The notes under the pieces: generated by a model | The model's input: only the letters and a program-made list of their open reading frames with translations | What the model was told of the DNA's origin: nothing | The model's database searches: none | From: Kineosporia babensis | GTDB lineage: Bacteria; Actinomycetota; Actinomycetes; Actinomycetales; Kineosporiaceae | NCBI RefSeq assembly: GCF_021129305.1 | Contig: NZ_JAJOMB010000016.1 | Span: 1-64,000 of the forward strand | Length of the DNA stretch: 64,000 bases | Reading direction: 5' to 3' | Shown here: in pieces, positions 7,946-16,574 of the stretch | How the letters are laid out: the number at the start of each line of letters is the position of its first letter | How positions within the stretch are numbered: position 1 is the first letter of the stretch | Made by a program: the position numbers and the translations under genes

Positions 7946-10075
7946 ATGACCGAACGGCCTTGGCTCGACACCACGCTGGAACCCGCCGAGCGGGCCCGGC
8001 GGCTGGTCGCCGCGATGAGCCTGGAGCAGAAGATCGCCCAGCTGCACGGGGCGATGAAGACGGTGGACATCTACGCGATGTCGAACAACGCGACCACCGC
8101 CGAGGAGATGGACCAGCTGGTGGCCCAGATCCAGATCGAGCGGCACGTGGCCGGTCTGGACGAGCTGGACATCCCGCGCTACCGGATCACCAACGGCCCG
8201 GTCGGGGTCGGCATGGGCGACGGCACGCCCAGCCCGCCGGCCACCGCGCTGCCGATGAGCATCGGCCTGGCGGCAGGGTTCGACCCGGAACTGGCCCGCC
8301 AGTACGGCGACGTGATCGGGGACGAGGCGGCTGCCCTGGGCCAGCACGTGCTGGAAGGCCCGGGGGTGTGCCTGCACCGGCTGCCCACCGGGGGCCGCAA
8401 CTTCGAGTACTACTCCGAGGACCCGTACCTCAGCGGCGTGATGGGCGTCGAGGTGGCCAAGGCGATCCAGGCGCACGACGTGGTCGCGATGGCCAAGCAC
8501 TACGCGGTGAACGACCAGGAGCACGAGCGGTTCCGGGCCAACGTCGAGATCGACGAGAACGTGCTGCGTGAGCTGTACCTGCTGCCGTTCGAGATGCTGG
8601 TCAAGGACGCGGACATCGCCGCGGTGATGAGCGCCTACAACCGGGTGCGCGGCACCTACGCCACCGAGAACCGCTACCTGCTGCACACGATCCTGCGCGA
8701 GCAGTGGGGTTTCACCGGCTACGTGCAGTCGGACTTCTGGTCGTGCCGCTCGGCCGCCGCCTCGCTGTCGGCCGGCCTGGACCACGAGATGCCGGACGCG
8801 AAGTGGCTGAACGAGGAGAACGTCAAGGCCGCGCTGCACGACACCAGCCTGGAGATCCAGACCGTCGACCGGGCCCTGGTGCGCCGCTTCACCCAGATGT
8901 TCCGCTTCGGCCACTTCGAGAAGCCCTACGCACCGCGGGAGATCGACGCCGCCCGCAACGGCGCCACCTCGCGCCGGATCGGCTCGCAGATCGCGGTGCT
9001 GCTGAAGAACGACGCCGGCCTGCTGCCACTGGCGGCGGACGCCGGGCGGATCCTGGTGGTCGGTCAGGCCAAGTTCGTCGACGAGGCCTGCCTGGGTGGC
9101 GGCGGCAGCTCCAAGGTGGACCCGCTGTACACGGTGCGCCCGCTCGACGGGCTGCAGGACGTGCTCAAGTCGCTGGGTTCCGGCAGCACGCTCAGCTCGG
9201 TCACGGTGGCCGACGACCTGTCCGACCTCGACTCTGCCGTTGAAGCTGCGGGTGGGGCCGATGTCGTGGTGGTGATGGCCGGTCTGGTCGCCACCGAGGG
9301 CCTGGACCAGCCGCACGCGAACCTGCTCAACCAGCAGGACGAGATGATCGCCCGGCTGCTGGCCGCCAACCCGAACACCGTGGTGGTGCTGAAGGACGGC
9401 AACCCGGTGCTGATGCCGTGGATCGAGCAGGCCCCTGCCGTGCTGGAGGTCTGGAACCAGGGCGCCGAGGACGGGCACGTGGTGGCCGACCTGCTGTTCG
9501 GCGTGGTCAACCCCTCCGGCAAGGTCCCGACGACGTATCCGCGCTCGTTCGAGGACACCCCGTTCGCCGGGCACGAGGAGCGTTACCCGGGTGTCGACGA
9601 GGGCGAGGGCTACCCGACCATGCGGTACACCGAGGGCCTGCAGATGGGCTACCGGTGGTACCAGTCCCAGAACATCGAACCGCTGTTCCCGTTCGGGTTC
9701 GGCCTGTCCTACACCACGTTCGAGCTCTCCGGCCTTCAGGTGTCCGCGCCGGCCGGAGCTCCGGTCGAGGTCTCGGCAACGGTTACGAACACGGGCGAGC
9801 GGGCCGGGGCCGAGGTTGTACAGGTGTACCTGAGCTTCCCGGAAGAGGCCCAGCAGCCGCCCCGGCGCCTGGTCGGCTTCCAGAAGGTCACTGTGGAACC
9901 CGGTACCACGCAGACCGTCTCGATCATCATTGACCCGGACGCGACGAACCACCCGCTGTCGGTGTGGGACGACCGGGCCCGCGACTTCGTGATCCGGCCG
10001 GGTGAATACGGCATCCACGTCGGCACTTCCAGTGCGAGCACACCGCTGGAGAGCCGGATCGCCGTAGCCGGGTAA
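7946..10075 (+). CDS. Glycoside hydrolase family 3 beta-glycosidase
   Basis: 709 residues with the three-part GH3 layout: an N-terminal TIM-barrel domain, an alpha/beta sandwich, and a C-terminal fibronectin-III-like domain (from about residue 590, after FPFGFGLSYT). The conserved KHYAVND motif and the nucleophile Asp263 in YVQSDFWS are present. No signal peptide is visible, so it should act inside the cell on imported glycosides. ATG 7946 has GGAGG ten bases upstream and lies 20 bases after uxuB. It may release glucose or another sugar from compounds that also carry glucuronate. Substrate specificity cannot be read from sequence. Confidence 0.9.
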   Translation: MTERPWLDTTLEPAERARRLVAAMSLEQKIAQLHGAMKTVDIYAMSNNATTAEEMDQLVAQIQIERHVAGLDELDIPRYRITNGPVGVGMGDGTPSPPATALPMSIGLAAGFDPELARQYGDVIGDEAAALGQHVLEGPGVCLHRLPTGGRNFEYYSEDPYLSGVMGVEVAKAIQAHDVVAMAKHYAVNDQEHERFRANVEIDENVLRELYLLPFEMLVKDADIAAVMSAYNRVRGTYATENRYLLHTILREQWGFTGYVQSDFWSCRSAAASLSAGLDHEMPDAKWLNEENVKAALHDTSLEIQTVDRALVRRFTQMFRFGHFEKPYAPREIDAARNGATSRRIGSQIAVLLKNDAGLLPLAADAGRILVVGQAKFVDEACLGGGGSSKVDPLYTVRPLDGLQDVLKSLGSGSTLSSVTVADDLSDLDSAVEAAGGADVVVVMAGLVATEGLDQPHANLLNQQDEMIARLLAANPNTVVVLKDGNPVLMPWIEQAPAVLEVWNQGAEDGHVVADLLFGVVNPSGKVPTTYPRSFEDTPFAGHEERYPGVDEGEGYPTMRYTEGLQMGYRWYQSQNIEPLFPFGFGLSYTTFELSGLQVSAPAGAPVEVSATVTNTGERAGAEVVQVYLSFPEEAQQPPRRLVGFQKVTVEPGTTQTVSIIIDPDATNHPLSVWDDRARDFVIRPGEYGIHVGTSSASTPLESRIAVAG

Positions 10076-10085
10076 GGGACCAATG

Positions 10086-10122
10086 GTGGACGTCGGTGGC
10101 TTGGGTGGCCACCGACGTCCAC
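10086..10122. terminator. Strong bidirectional terminator hairpin
   Basis: A 14-bp perfect inverted repeat (arms 10086-10099 and 10109-10122) with a 9-base loop. It sits between the convergent ends of the GH3 gene and larC and probably ends both transcripts. Confidence 0.85.
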
Positions 10123-10125
10123 TGT

Positions 10126-11346
10126 TCATTGGTGGTTACGAAGAGCGGAAAAGTCTTCTGGGGGCGGCGACCCGATGCTCCAGCCGAAGGTCTCAGCCGC
10201 CGCGAAGGCCGCGGCGAGCACGCGTCGTTCGGACCAGCCGAGTTCTTCGGCAAGGGCGGCCACGGCGTCGAACTCGGGCATCACCTGGAGCACGAGGCCC
10301 TGATCGTGGCCGATCTTCACGGCCAGAGGGCTACCATCGACCGGTACGTCGATCCAGCCCCGGGCGAGCGCCCGTTTGGTGTAGGTAGTTCGCCGGACTC
10401 CGAGGGTGCTGGTGTGCTGAAGTATTTGCTTTTCCAGCTGGTCTGCTCTGGTGGGGTGGGCCAGCACGGTGAGCTGGTGGGCGGGGCGTCCTTTCTTCAT
10501 CAGGATCGGGACCAGCCAGGCGTCGTCGGCGCCGGTCTGCATCAGGTGGCGCAGGACTCCGGGCCACAGCCTGGGGTCGAGGTCGTCGATGTTGGCCTCC
10601 AACTGGACGGCCTGAGACCTGCTGTGGCTGGGGCTTTTGCCGAGGAGGACGCGGGTGACGTTGGGGCGGTCGGCGAAGTCCTTGGTGCCGGCGCCAGTAC
10701 CTGATTTCTGGATGGCGATCCCGGGCAGGTCTTCGTCGGTGGGGGCGAGCGCGGCGATCAAGGCCATTCCGGTGGGGGTGGTGAGTTCGCCGTCTCCCCC
10801 GGCCTGAATCCGGCGGCCCTGAGCCAGCTCCACCACGGCGGGGACGGGCACCGGGATGGAACCGTGGGCTGCTCGCACTCGTCCTGAGCCGACCGCTACC
10901 GGACCGGCACTGAGCGAGCCGACGCCGAGATCGTTCAGAGCAGCGCAGACCCCGACCACGTCGGCGATCGAGTCCAGGGCGCCAACTTCGTGAAAGTGGA
11001 TGTCCGAGGCGGGAACTCCGTGCACTCGTCCTTCGGCCTCGGCGAGGGCGGCGAAGACTTTCAGGGCGTTGTCGCGCACCGGCGCGGGCAGGGGTGCGGC
11101 GGTGAGCATCTGCTGGATGGTGGTCCAGGTGCGGTGCGGCGGGTCGTCCTGCTGGAGGGCGACCTGGGCGTACGTGGCGCGCAGACCGGCTCGGGTGACC
11201 GTGCTCGCCTCGATCGTCACCGCGTCGCCGATCACGGCGGCGACGGCTTGACGGACGGCGTCCAGCGAGGCTCCGGCGTCGATCAGGGCCCCCAGCAGCA
11301 TGTCTCCGGCGACCCCGGCGGAGGCGTCGATCCAGGCGTGGGTCAT
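10126..11346 (-). CDS. larC: LarC, nickel insertion enzyme for the nickel-pincer nucleotide cofactor
   Basis: 406 residues in one open frame. LarC inserts nickel into pyridinium-3,5-bisthiocarboxylic acid mononucleotide in a CTP-dependent reaction, completing the LarA cofactor. The N-terminal motif WIDASAGVAGDM, the segment HFHEVGALDSIADVVG and the C-terminal LEANIDDLDP are family features. In some Lactobacillaceae larC needs a programmed frameshift; here no frameshift is needed. ATG 11346 overlaps the larB stop (ATGA). Last gene of the leftward set larE-larB-larC. Confidence 0.95.
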   Translation of the reverse strand: MTHAWIDASAGVAGDMLLGALIDAGASLDAVRQAVAAVIGDAVTIEASTVTRAGLRATYAQVALQQDDPPHRTWTTIQQMLTAAPLPAPVRDNALKVFAALAEAEGRVHGVPASDIHFHEVGALDSIADVVGVCAALNDLGVGSLSAGPVAVGSGRVRAAHGSIPVPVPAVVELAQGRRIQAGGDGELTTPTGMALIAALAPTDEDLPGIAIQKSGTGAGTKDFADRPNVTRVLLGKSPSHSRSQAVQLEANIDDLDPRLWPGVLRHLMQTGADDAWLVPILMKKGRPAHQLTVLAHPTRADQLEKQILQHTSTLGVRRTTYTKRALARGWIDVPVDGSPLAVKIGHDQGLVLQVMPEFDAVAALAEELGWSERRVLAAAFAAAETFGWSIGSPPPEDFSALRNHQ

Positions 11347-12020
11347 GGTTGTTCCGGCACCGGTGCGGCGATCTGGGCGGCCAGATGCCCGGCGCCGTAA
11401 CCGTTGTCGATGTTGACCACGCTGACCCCGGGCGCGCAGGCGTTGAGCATGGTCAGCAGAGGTGCGATTCCGCCGAACGCGGCGCCGTAGCCCACCGACG
11501 TGGGCAAGCCGATCACCGGGGCCGAGACCAGCCCGGCGACCACGCTGGGCAGGGCGCCGTCCATGCCGGCAGCGACCACGATGGCCCGGGCCTGACGCAT
11601 CCGCTCGACCTTGGCCAGGACGCGGTGCAGGCCGGCCACGCCGACGTCGGTGATCAGCTCGCTCTGGCGGCCCAGGTAGCGGGCGGTCAGGAGGGCTTCG
11701 CGGGCAACCGGGAGGTCGGAGGTGCCCGCCGTAAGGACCAGCACGAGGCCGCCGGTGGGCGGTGGGGGTTCGGGCGGCCAGGCCAGCAGCCCGGCGTCCG
11801 GGTCGTGGTGCGCGTCCGGCAGAGACTCCAGCACTGCGGCGGCGTGCTCGGCGGTGGCCCGGGTGAACAGGGTGCGCACGTCGGGGCGCTCGGCCACCGC
11901 AGCAGCGATGCGGCGTACTTGTTCGGGGGTCTTACCGGCGCAGTAGATCGCCTCGGGGTAGCCGCGACGGGCGGTGCGTTCCAGGTCCAGGTCGGCGATG
12001 CCGTACAGGTCGTCAGTCAC
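11343..12020 (-). CDS. larB: LarB, nicotinic acid adenine dinucleotide carboxylase/hydrolase
   Basis: 225 residues. LarB carboxylates the pyridinium ring of NaAD and cleaves the phosphoanhydride to give pyridinium-3,5-biscarboxylic acid mononucleotide, the first step of nickel-pincer cofactor synthesis. The C-terminal half resembles PurE-type AIR carboxylase, with GTSDLPVA and the Gly-rich stretch GLPTSVGYGAAFGG. The N-terminal segment YPEAIYCAGKTPEQV is typical of LarB. The GTG start at 12020 overlaps the larE stop by eight bases, so it is coupled to larE; larC overlaps its end. Confidence 0.94.
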   Translation of the reverse strand: MTDDLYGIADLDLERTARRGYPEAIYCAGKTPEQVRRIAAAVAERPDVRTLFTRATAEHAAAVLESLPDAHHDPDAGLLAWPPEPPPPTGGLVLVLTAGTSDLPVAREALLTARYLGRQSELITDVGVAGLHRVLAKVERMRQARAIVVAAGMDGALPSVVAGLVSAPVIGLPTSVGYGAAFGGIAPLLTMLNACAPGVSVVNIDNGYGAGHLAAQIAAPVPEQP

Positions 12021-12837
12021 GGTTGAGCACCCGCAGGGTGAACTCGCCCGACTGCAGGCCGCCCAGATCGAGCGTGACCCAGCGGAAACCGGCCTGCCGC
12101 ACTGCGTCCCGGACCTGTTCGCGCAGCGGTGAGGTGGCGGACCGGAGCAGGTCGGCTGGGGTCAGCTCCAGGCGGGCGATCTCGCCGTGGTGACGCACCC
12201 GCAGATCCTCCAGGCCGAGCGCCCTCAGCGCTGCCTCGGCCTGCTCCACCTGGGCCAGCTTCTGCGGCGTGACCTCCTGGAAGTGCGGAATGCGGGAGGC
12301 CAGGCAAGGGGCGGCGGGCTTGTCCGCACTAGGCAGCCGCCAGGCCCGGGCCAGTTCGCGTACCGCCTTCTTGCCCAGCCCGGCCTCCGCCAGTGGGCGC
12401 AGCACCCGATGCTCCGCCGCCGCCCGCGAACCGGGACGATCCGGACGGCGGGCGTCGTCCGCGTTCTCTCCGTAGGCGACCGCGTCCAGGCGGTGAGCCT
12501 GGACGATCTCGTCGTCGATCCGGGTGAACAACTCGTCCTTGCAGTGGAAGCACCGGTCCGGGCCGTTGGCCTGGTAGGCGGCCTGCTCCCCCTCGTAGGT
12601 CTGGACCTCCACCACCGGCACCCCGATGTGACCGGCGACCGTATGGGCTCCGGTGCGCTCGGCGGCGGGCAGGCTCGGCGAGACACCGAGGATGGCGATT
12701 ACCCGGTCCGGGCCGAGGGTGCGCTGGGCGGCGGCGAGCACCACGGACGAGTCGACGCCACCGGAGAAGGCGACGCCGAGACGTCCGATTCCTTGGTAGG
12801 TGTCGGCGAGCGCGACGGGGACGTCGGGGTCGGGCAC
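12013..12837 (-). CDS. larE: LarE, sulfur transferase for the nickel-pincer cofactor
   Basis: 274 residues. LarE is a PP-loop ATPase that adenylates the pyridinium biscarboxylate nucleotide and introduces sulfur. The PP-loop SGGVDSS lies at residues 25-31. Cysteines occur at C96 and C99 in RCFHCK and at C178 in PCLASR; C178 is equivalent to the sacrificial Cys of the lactobacillar enzyme. The additional CxxC pair suggests the three-cysteine type thought to hold an iron-sulfur cluster and act catalytically, an inference not checked by alignment. The GTG start at 12837 has AGGAGG five bases upstream. The gene diverges from lacI. Confidence 0.93.
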   Translation of the reverse strand: MPDPDVPVALADTYQGIGRLGVAFSGGVDSSVVLAAAQRTLGPDRVIAILGVSPSLPAAERTGAHTVAGHIGVPVVEVQTYEGEQAAYQANGPDRCFHCKDELFTRIDDEIVQAHRLDAVAYGENADDARRPDRPGSRAAAEHRVLRPLAEAGLGKKAVRELARAWRLPSADKPAAPCLASRIPHFQEVTPQKLAQVEQAEAALRALGLEDLRVRHHGEIARLELTPADLLRSATSPLREQVRDAVRQAGFRWVTLDLGGLQSGEFTLRVLNRD

Positions 12838-12945
12838 GGTTTCCTCCTGGGCGGCGGCTGCTCACGTAGGTTAAACGGGAGCTCGGTCGAGTCCATCAAG
12901 CCACTGGGCTGGGCACTCGGACTCGGGGTTGCCAGGAGTTGTTGC

Positions 12946-12984
12946 TAGGTTTCCGGCACGGGAACCAGATCCGGGTTCCTGTGC
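12946..12984 (+). promoter_or_regulatory. lacI promoter (extended -10) with an overlapping palindromic operator
   Basis: TGCTAGGTT gives an extended -10 (TAGGTT 12946-12951). Directly at the expected start of transcription lies an 11-bp inverted repeat with 7-base centre: arms GCACGGGAACC (12956-12966) and GGTTCCTGTGC (12974-12984), 10 of 11 matching. It suits an autoregulatory operator in the larE/lacI divergent spacer. Confidence 0.55.
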
Positions 12985-13002
12985 TGCTCGGGAGGGTGAG
13001 GC

Positions 13003-14055
13003 ATGGACCAGGAGGGGGCCGGCGACGCGGGCGTCACGATCTATGACGTTGCGGCCGCCGCCGGGGTAGCGCCCTCCACGGTGTCCCGGGCGCTGGCCAA
13101 GCCCGGACGGGTGAGTTTCCGGACCGCCGAGCACGTCCGCCGGGTGGCCACCGAGCTGGGCTACCGCTCGGCCCAGATGCAGGTGCCGCTGTCCGAGCGG
13201 GGTACCGGGGTGCTGGCGATGATCGTCGCGGACATCGCCAACCCGGTCTTCGTCGGGATGATCCGCGGGGCCGAGAGCGCCGCCCAGCAGCACAACCTGA
13301 CCCTGGCGGTGATCGAGACCCAGGAGTCCGAGCCGGTCGAGGCGCTGGCCCTGAACCGGCTGGAAGCGACCGTGGACGGGTTCCTGCTGGCCTCCTCCCG
13401 GCTCAGCGACCAGGCCATCCGGGCGGTGGCCAAGCGCAAGCCGGTGGTCGTCCTGAACCGTTCGGTCGGCTCGGTGACGTCGGTGGTCAGCGACAACGTC
13501 CGGGCGATCAAGAAGGCCGCCGAGCACCTGGTCGAGCTGGGGCACACCTCGATCGCCTACCTGGCCGGGCCGGAGGCCTCGTACGCGGACGGGACGCGCT
13601 GGCGGGGTCTGCAGGAGGCCGGGATCGAGCTGGAGCTGCGGATCAGCCGGATCGGGCCGAACCTTCCTACTCTGCGCGGGGGTGCTGCGGCCGCCCAGGA
13701 ATGGGCCCGGCGCCCGGCCGGAGCGGTGATCGCGTTCAACGACCTGATGGCGATCGGGTTCACCAAGGCGGTGACGGCCTCCGGATACCGGGTGCCCGAC
13801 GATGTCAGCGTGATCGGGTTCGACAACATCGTCGACGCCGAGCTGGTCCGCCCGGCTCTTACCACGATCGCGGCTCCGCTCAAGGACATCGGGGCCAAGG
13901 CGGTCGGCCGGCTGGCCACCCGGGCAGCCCGTGAGATCACCCCGGGCACCGCCCGGGACGGTCAGAGCGGCGAGCCGGTGCTGCTGCCGGCCTGGCTGGT
14001 GGTCCGCGGCTCGACCGGGCCGCGCCCCTCCCGAGCCCGTTCCCGCCGCTTGTGA
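13003..14055 (+). CDS. LacI/PurR-family transcriptional regulator
   Basis: 350 residues. An N-terminal LacI helix-turn-helix (VTIYDVAAAAGVAPSTVSRA, about residues 10-29) is followed by the hinge and a periplasmic-binding-protein-like sensor domain with the typical SVIGFDN segment near residue 270. ATG 13003 has GGGAGGG upstream. It is divergent from larE and 64 bases upstream of larA, so it probably controls the larA-gntK unit and perhaps larEBC and the uid/uxa genes. The likely effector is a sugar acid of the pathway; the effector is inferred from context only. Confidence 0.92.
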   Translation: MDQEGAGDAGVTIYDVAAAAGVAPSTVSRALAKPGRVSFRTAEHVRRVATELGYRSAQMQVPLSERGTGVLAMIVADIANPVFVGMIRGAESAAQQHNLTLAVIETQESEPVEALALNRLEATVDGFLLASSRLSDQAIRAVAKRKPVVVLNRSVGSVTSVVSDNVRAIKKAAEHLVELGHTSIAYLAGPEASYADGTRWRGLQEAGIELELRISRIGPNLPTLRGGAAAAQEWARRPAGAVIAFNDLMAIGFTKAVTASGYRVPDDVSVIGFDNIVDAELVRPALTTIAAPLKDIGAKAVGRLATRAAREITPGTARDGQSGEPVLLPAWLVVRGSTGPRPSRARSRRL

Positions 14056-14119
14056 CTTGTTGCCGCTTCTTGCCTGCTGGTCTTGCCATCGTCCTCGGCT
14101 GCGCGCAAGAGTCGGCGGC

Positions 14120-15424
14120 ATGTCAGCGTCCAGCTTCGGTACCGACCCAGGAGACCCGCAGCGTGCGGCCGTACTAGGAGCTCCCGGTGAGCATCTGGAC
14201 CCGCAGCAGGTCAGCGCCTTCGTCACCCAGTCCCTGAGCGCGCTCGACCTCGACGATCAGCGGGTGTGTCTGGTCATCCCGGACGCCACCCGCACCTGTC
14301 CGCTGCCGATGCTGCTGCGGGCCGTGCACCGGGCGCTGGCCGGACGGGCCCGCGCCGTGGACGTGGTGATCGCGCTGGGCACCCATCAGGCGATGAGTGA
14401 GGACCAACTGGCCCGCCACCTCGGATACCCGCCCGGTGAGCAGGAAACGGTCTATCCCGGCTGGAACGTGGTCAATCACGAGTTCGAGAAGCCCGAGACG
14501 TTCGTCTCGCTGGGCACGATCCCGGCCCAGCGGCTGAGCGAGCTGACCGACGGACGCCTCAACGGCCCCGACGTCGACGTGCGGATCAACCGGCTGGTCG
14601 CCGAGGCCGACATCGCCCTGGTCGTGGGGCCGGTCTTCCCGCACGAGGTGGTCGGCTTCTCCGGCGGGAACAAGTACTTCTTCCCCGGGGTCTCCGGGCA
14701 GGAGGTGATTGACGTGTCGCACTGGCTCGGGGCGCTGATCACCAGTGCCGCGATGATCGGCAGCCGGGGCGTGACCCCGGTGCGGGCCCTGATCAACGAA
14801 GCCTCCTCGATGATCCCGGCCCGGCGCCTGGCCCTGTGCGTGGTGGTCGCCTCCGGCTCCGATGTTCTGCACGCCGCCGCGCTCGGCACACCCGAGGACG
14901 CCTGGGCCGCCTGTGCCGACGTCTCCGCCCGAACGCACGTCACCTACGTCCACAAGCCGGTTCGCCGGGTCTTGTCGGTCATCCCGGCCAAGTACGAGGA
15001 CCTGTGGACCGCGGCCAAGGGCTTCTACAAGCTCGAACCCGTGGTCGCCGACGGCGGCGAGGTCATTCTCTATGCACCGCACATCACCGAGGTCTCGGTC
15101 ATGCACCCCCAGATCACCGAGATCGGTTACCACAACCGCGACTACTTCACCCGGCAGTGGGAACAGTTCGCCGACCACCCCTGGGGCGACCTGGCCCACT
15201 CCACCCACCTGCGCGGGCAGGGCACCTGGGACCCGGAGAACGGCGAGGTCAACCGGGTCACGGTCACCCTGGCCACCGGCATCCCCGAGGCCGTGGTGCG
15301 GGCCGTGAACCTGAACTACCTCGACCCGTCCACCGTCGACCTCGACACCTACCGCAACGACCCGGACACCCTGTTCGAACCACACGCCGGTGAGGTCCTC
15401 TACCGCCTGGAGACCGAGAAGTGA
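14120..15424 (+). CDS. larA: LarA-family nickel-dependent 2-hydroxyacid racemase/epimerase; candidate D-mannonate/D-gluconate 2-epimerase
   Basis: 434 residues. LarA enzymes racemise or epimerise 2-hydroxyacids by hydride transfer to a nickel-pincer nucleotide bound to a Lys. Key residues are present: H89 in ALGTHQ, H175 in PHEVVGFSGGNK, K185 in the same motif (cofactor Lys, K184 in the lactobacillar enzyme) and H201 in SHW. ATG 14120 has only a weak ribosome site; longer starts run into the preceding spacer. Its TGA overlaps the gluconokinase GTG (GTGA). Lactate racemase is the textbook activity, but coupling to gluconokinase and the neighbouring mannonate-producing genes favour C2 epimerisation of D-mannonate to D-gluconate. 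The family call is firm; the substrate is inferred. Confidence 0.88.
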   Translation: MSASSFGTDPGDPQRAAVLGAPGEHLDPQQVSAFVTQSLSALDLDDQRVCLVIPDATRTCPLPMLLRAVHRALAGRARAVDVVIALGTHQAMSEDQLARHLGYPPGEQETVYPGWNVVNHEFEKPETFVSLGTIPAQRLSELTDGRLNGPDVDVRINRLVAEADIALVVGPVFPHEVVGFSGGNKYFFPGVSGQEVIDVSHWLGALITSAAMIGSRGVTPVRALINEASSMIPARRLALCVVVASGSDVLHAAALGTPEDAWAACADVSARTHVTYVHKPVRRVLSVIPAKYEDLWTAAKGFYKLEPVVADGGEVILYAPHITEVSVMHPQITEIGYHNRDYFTRQWEQFADHPWGDLAHSTHLRGQGTWDPENGEVNRVTVTLATGIPEAVVRAVNLNYLDPSTVDLDTYRNDPDTLFEPHAGEVLYRLETEK

Positions 15425-15936
15425 ACCAGGCCATCGTGGTCATGGGGGTCTCCGGCTGCGGCAAGAGCACCGTCGCCGCCCTCATCGCCGGCCGCCTCGG
15501 CTGGCCCCTGGGCGAGGCCGACGACCTGCACCCCGCCGCCAACGTGGCCAAGATGAGCAACGGCATCCCGCTCACCGACGACGACCGCCGCCCCTGGCTC
15601 ACCGAGGTCCGCGCCTGGATCGACGCCCAGGACGGCGACTGCGTTCTCACCTGCTCCGCCCTCAAACGCAGCTACCGAGACCTGCTACGTCAGGCCGGTG
15701 TTCGGGTCCGGTTCGTGCATCTGCACGGCGACACCGAGCAACTCGCGCTGCGGCTGGCCAGCCGCACCGGGCACTTCATGCCCCTGTCGCTGCTGGAGTC
15801 GCAGCTGAGCACCCTCGAACCGCTGCAGGCGGACGAGGACGGCATCGTGGTCCGGATCAATGCCGAACCTGCTCACATCGCCGACGTAAGCATCCAGCAG
15901 CTGGGTTTGGGCATTCAGTCGTTCCCGGCCTCGTAG
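15421..15936 (+). CDS. gntK: Gluconokinase
   Basis: 171 residues, typical of the P-loop gluconate kinases. It phosphorylates D-gluconate to 6-phosphogluconate. The Walker A motif GVSGCGKST is at residues 9-17, followed by the family segment EADDLHPAANVAKM and later ALKRSYRDLLR. The GTG start overlaps the larA stop, so the two proteins should be made together. This links the sugar-acid locus to the pentose phosphate pathway. Its last 22 bases overlap the convergent response regulator gene. Confidence 0.95.
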   Translation: MNQAIVVMGVSGCGKSTVAALIAGRLGWPLGEADDLHPAANVAKMSNGIPLTDDDRRPWLTEVRAWIDAQDGDCVLTCSALKRSYRDLLRQAGVRVRFVHLHGDTEQLALRLASRTGHFMPLSLLESQLSTLEPLQADEDGIVVRINAEPAHIADVSIQQLGLGIQSFPAS

Positions 15937-16574
15937 GCGATCAGGGCGGCCTGGACCCGGTTGTCGATCCCGAGGACGTCGAACAGCGTGCTGAGGTACT
16001 GCTTGACGGTGCCGGGCGTGAGGCTGAGCGCCTGCGCGATCTGGGCGTTCGAGCGGCCGGTGCTCAGCTGGGCCAGCAGATCACGCTGGCGCGGGCTCAG
16101 CGCCGCGACTGCTTCACGGGCCTGAGCGGAGCGCCGGTAGGCGGCCCGGGCCTGCGGCCGAACCAGCCAGCGACCGACCGCCGGGGAGAAGGCGGCACCG
16201 CCGGCGGCCAGGGCCCGGACCGCCGAGATCAGGTTCTTCGGGTCGTCGGACTTGAGCACGAAACCGAGGCAGCCCAGGGCGACGGCCGCCTCGATCAGGT
16301 GCTCGTCGGAGAAGGTGGTCAGCATCGCGGCCGGCAGGTCCGGTCGTTCCTTCTGGATCCGTTCCAGGGCCCGCAGTCCGTCCACCCTGGGCATCCGGAT
16401 GTCGAGCAGGACCACGTCGAGCCGGATCCGGCGGGCGAGCTCGACGGCTGCACCGCCGTCGTCGGCCTGGGCCACCACCTCGATGTCGTCGGCGGTCTCG
16501 AGGATGCCGGCGATACCGGCCCGGACCAGCTGGTCGTCGTCGGCCAGCAGCACCCGGATCGGCCCGCCGGTCAT
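15915..16574 (-). CDS. NarL/FixJ-type response regulator
   Basis: 219 residues. N-terminal receiver domain with acidic pocket ADDD near residue 10, the phosphoacceptor Asp in VVLLDIRMPRVDG at about residue 56, and the conserved Lys in LKSDDP. The C-terminal LuxR-type helix-turn-helix starts at LSPRQRDLLAQLSTG and contains the recognition region TPGTVKQYLSTL. Its ATG overlaps the sensor kinase stop (ATGA), so it is the kinase's partner. A 63-bp piece of this gene is found again upstream of uidA. Confidence 0.95.
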   Translation of the reverse strand: MTGGPIRVLLADDDQLVRAGIAGILETADDIEVVAQADDGGAAVELARRIRLDVVLLDIRMPRVDGLRALERIQKERPDLPAAMLTTFSDEHLIEAAVALGCLGFVLKSDDPKNLISAVRALAAGGAAFSPAVGRWLVRPQARAAYRRSAQAREAVAALSPRQRDLLAQLSTGRSNAQIAQALSLTPGTVKQYLSTLFDVLGIDNRVQAALIAYEAGND

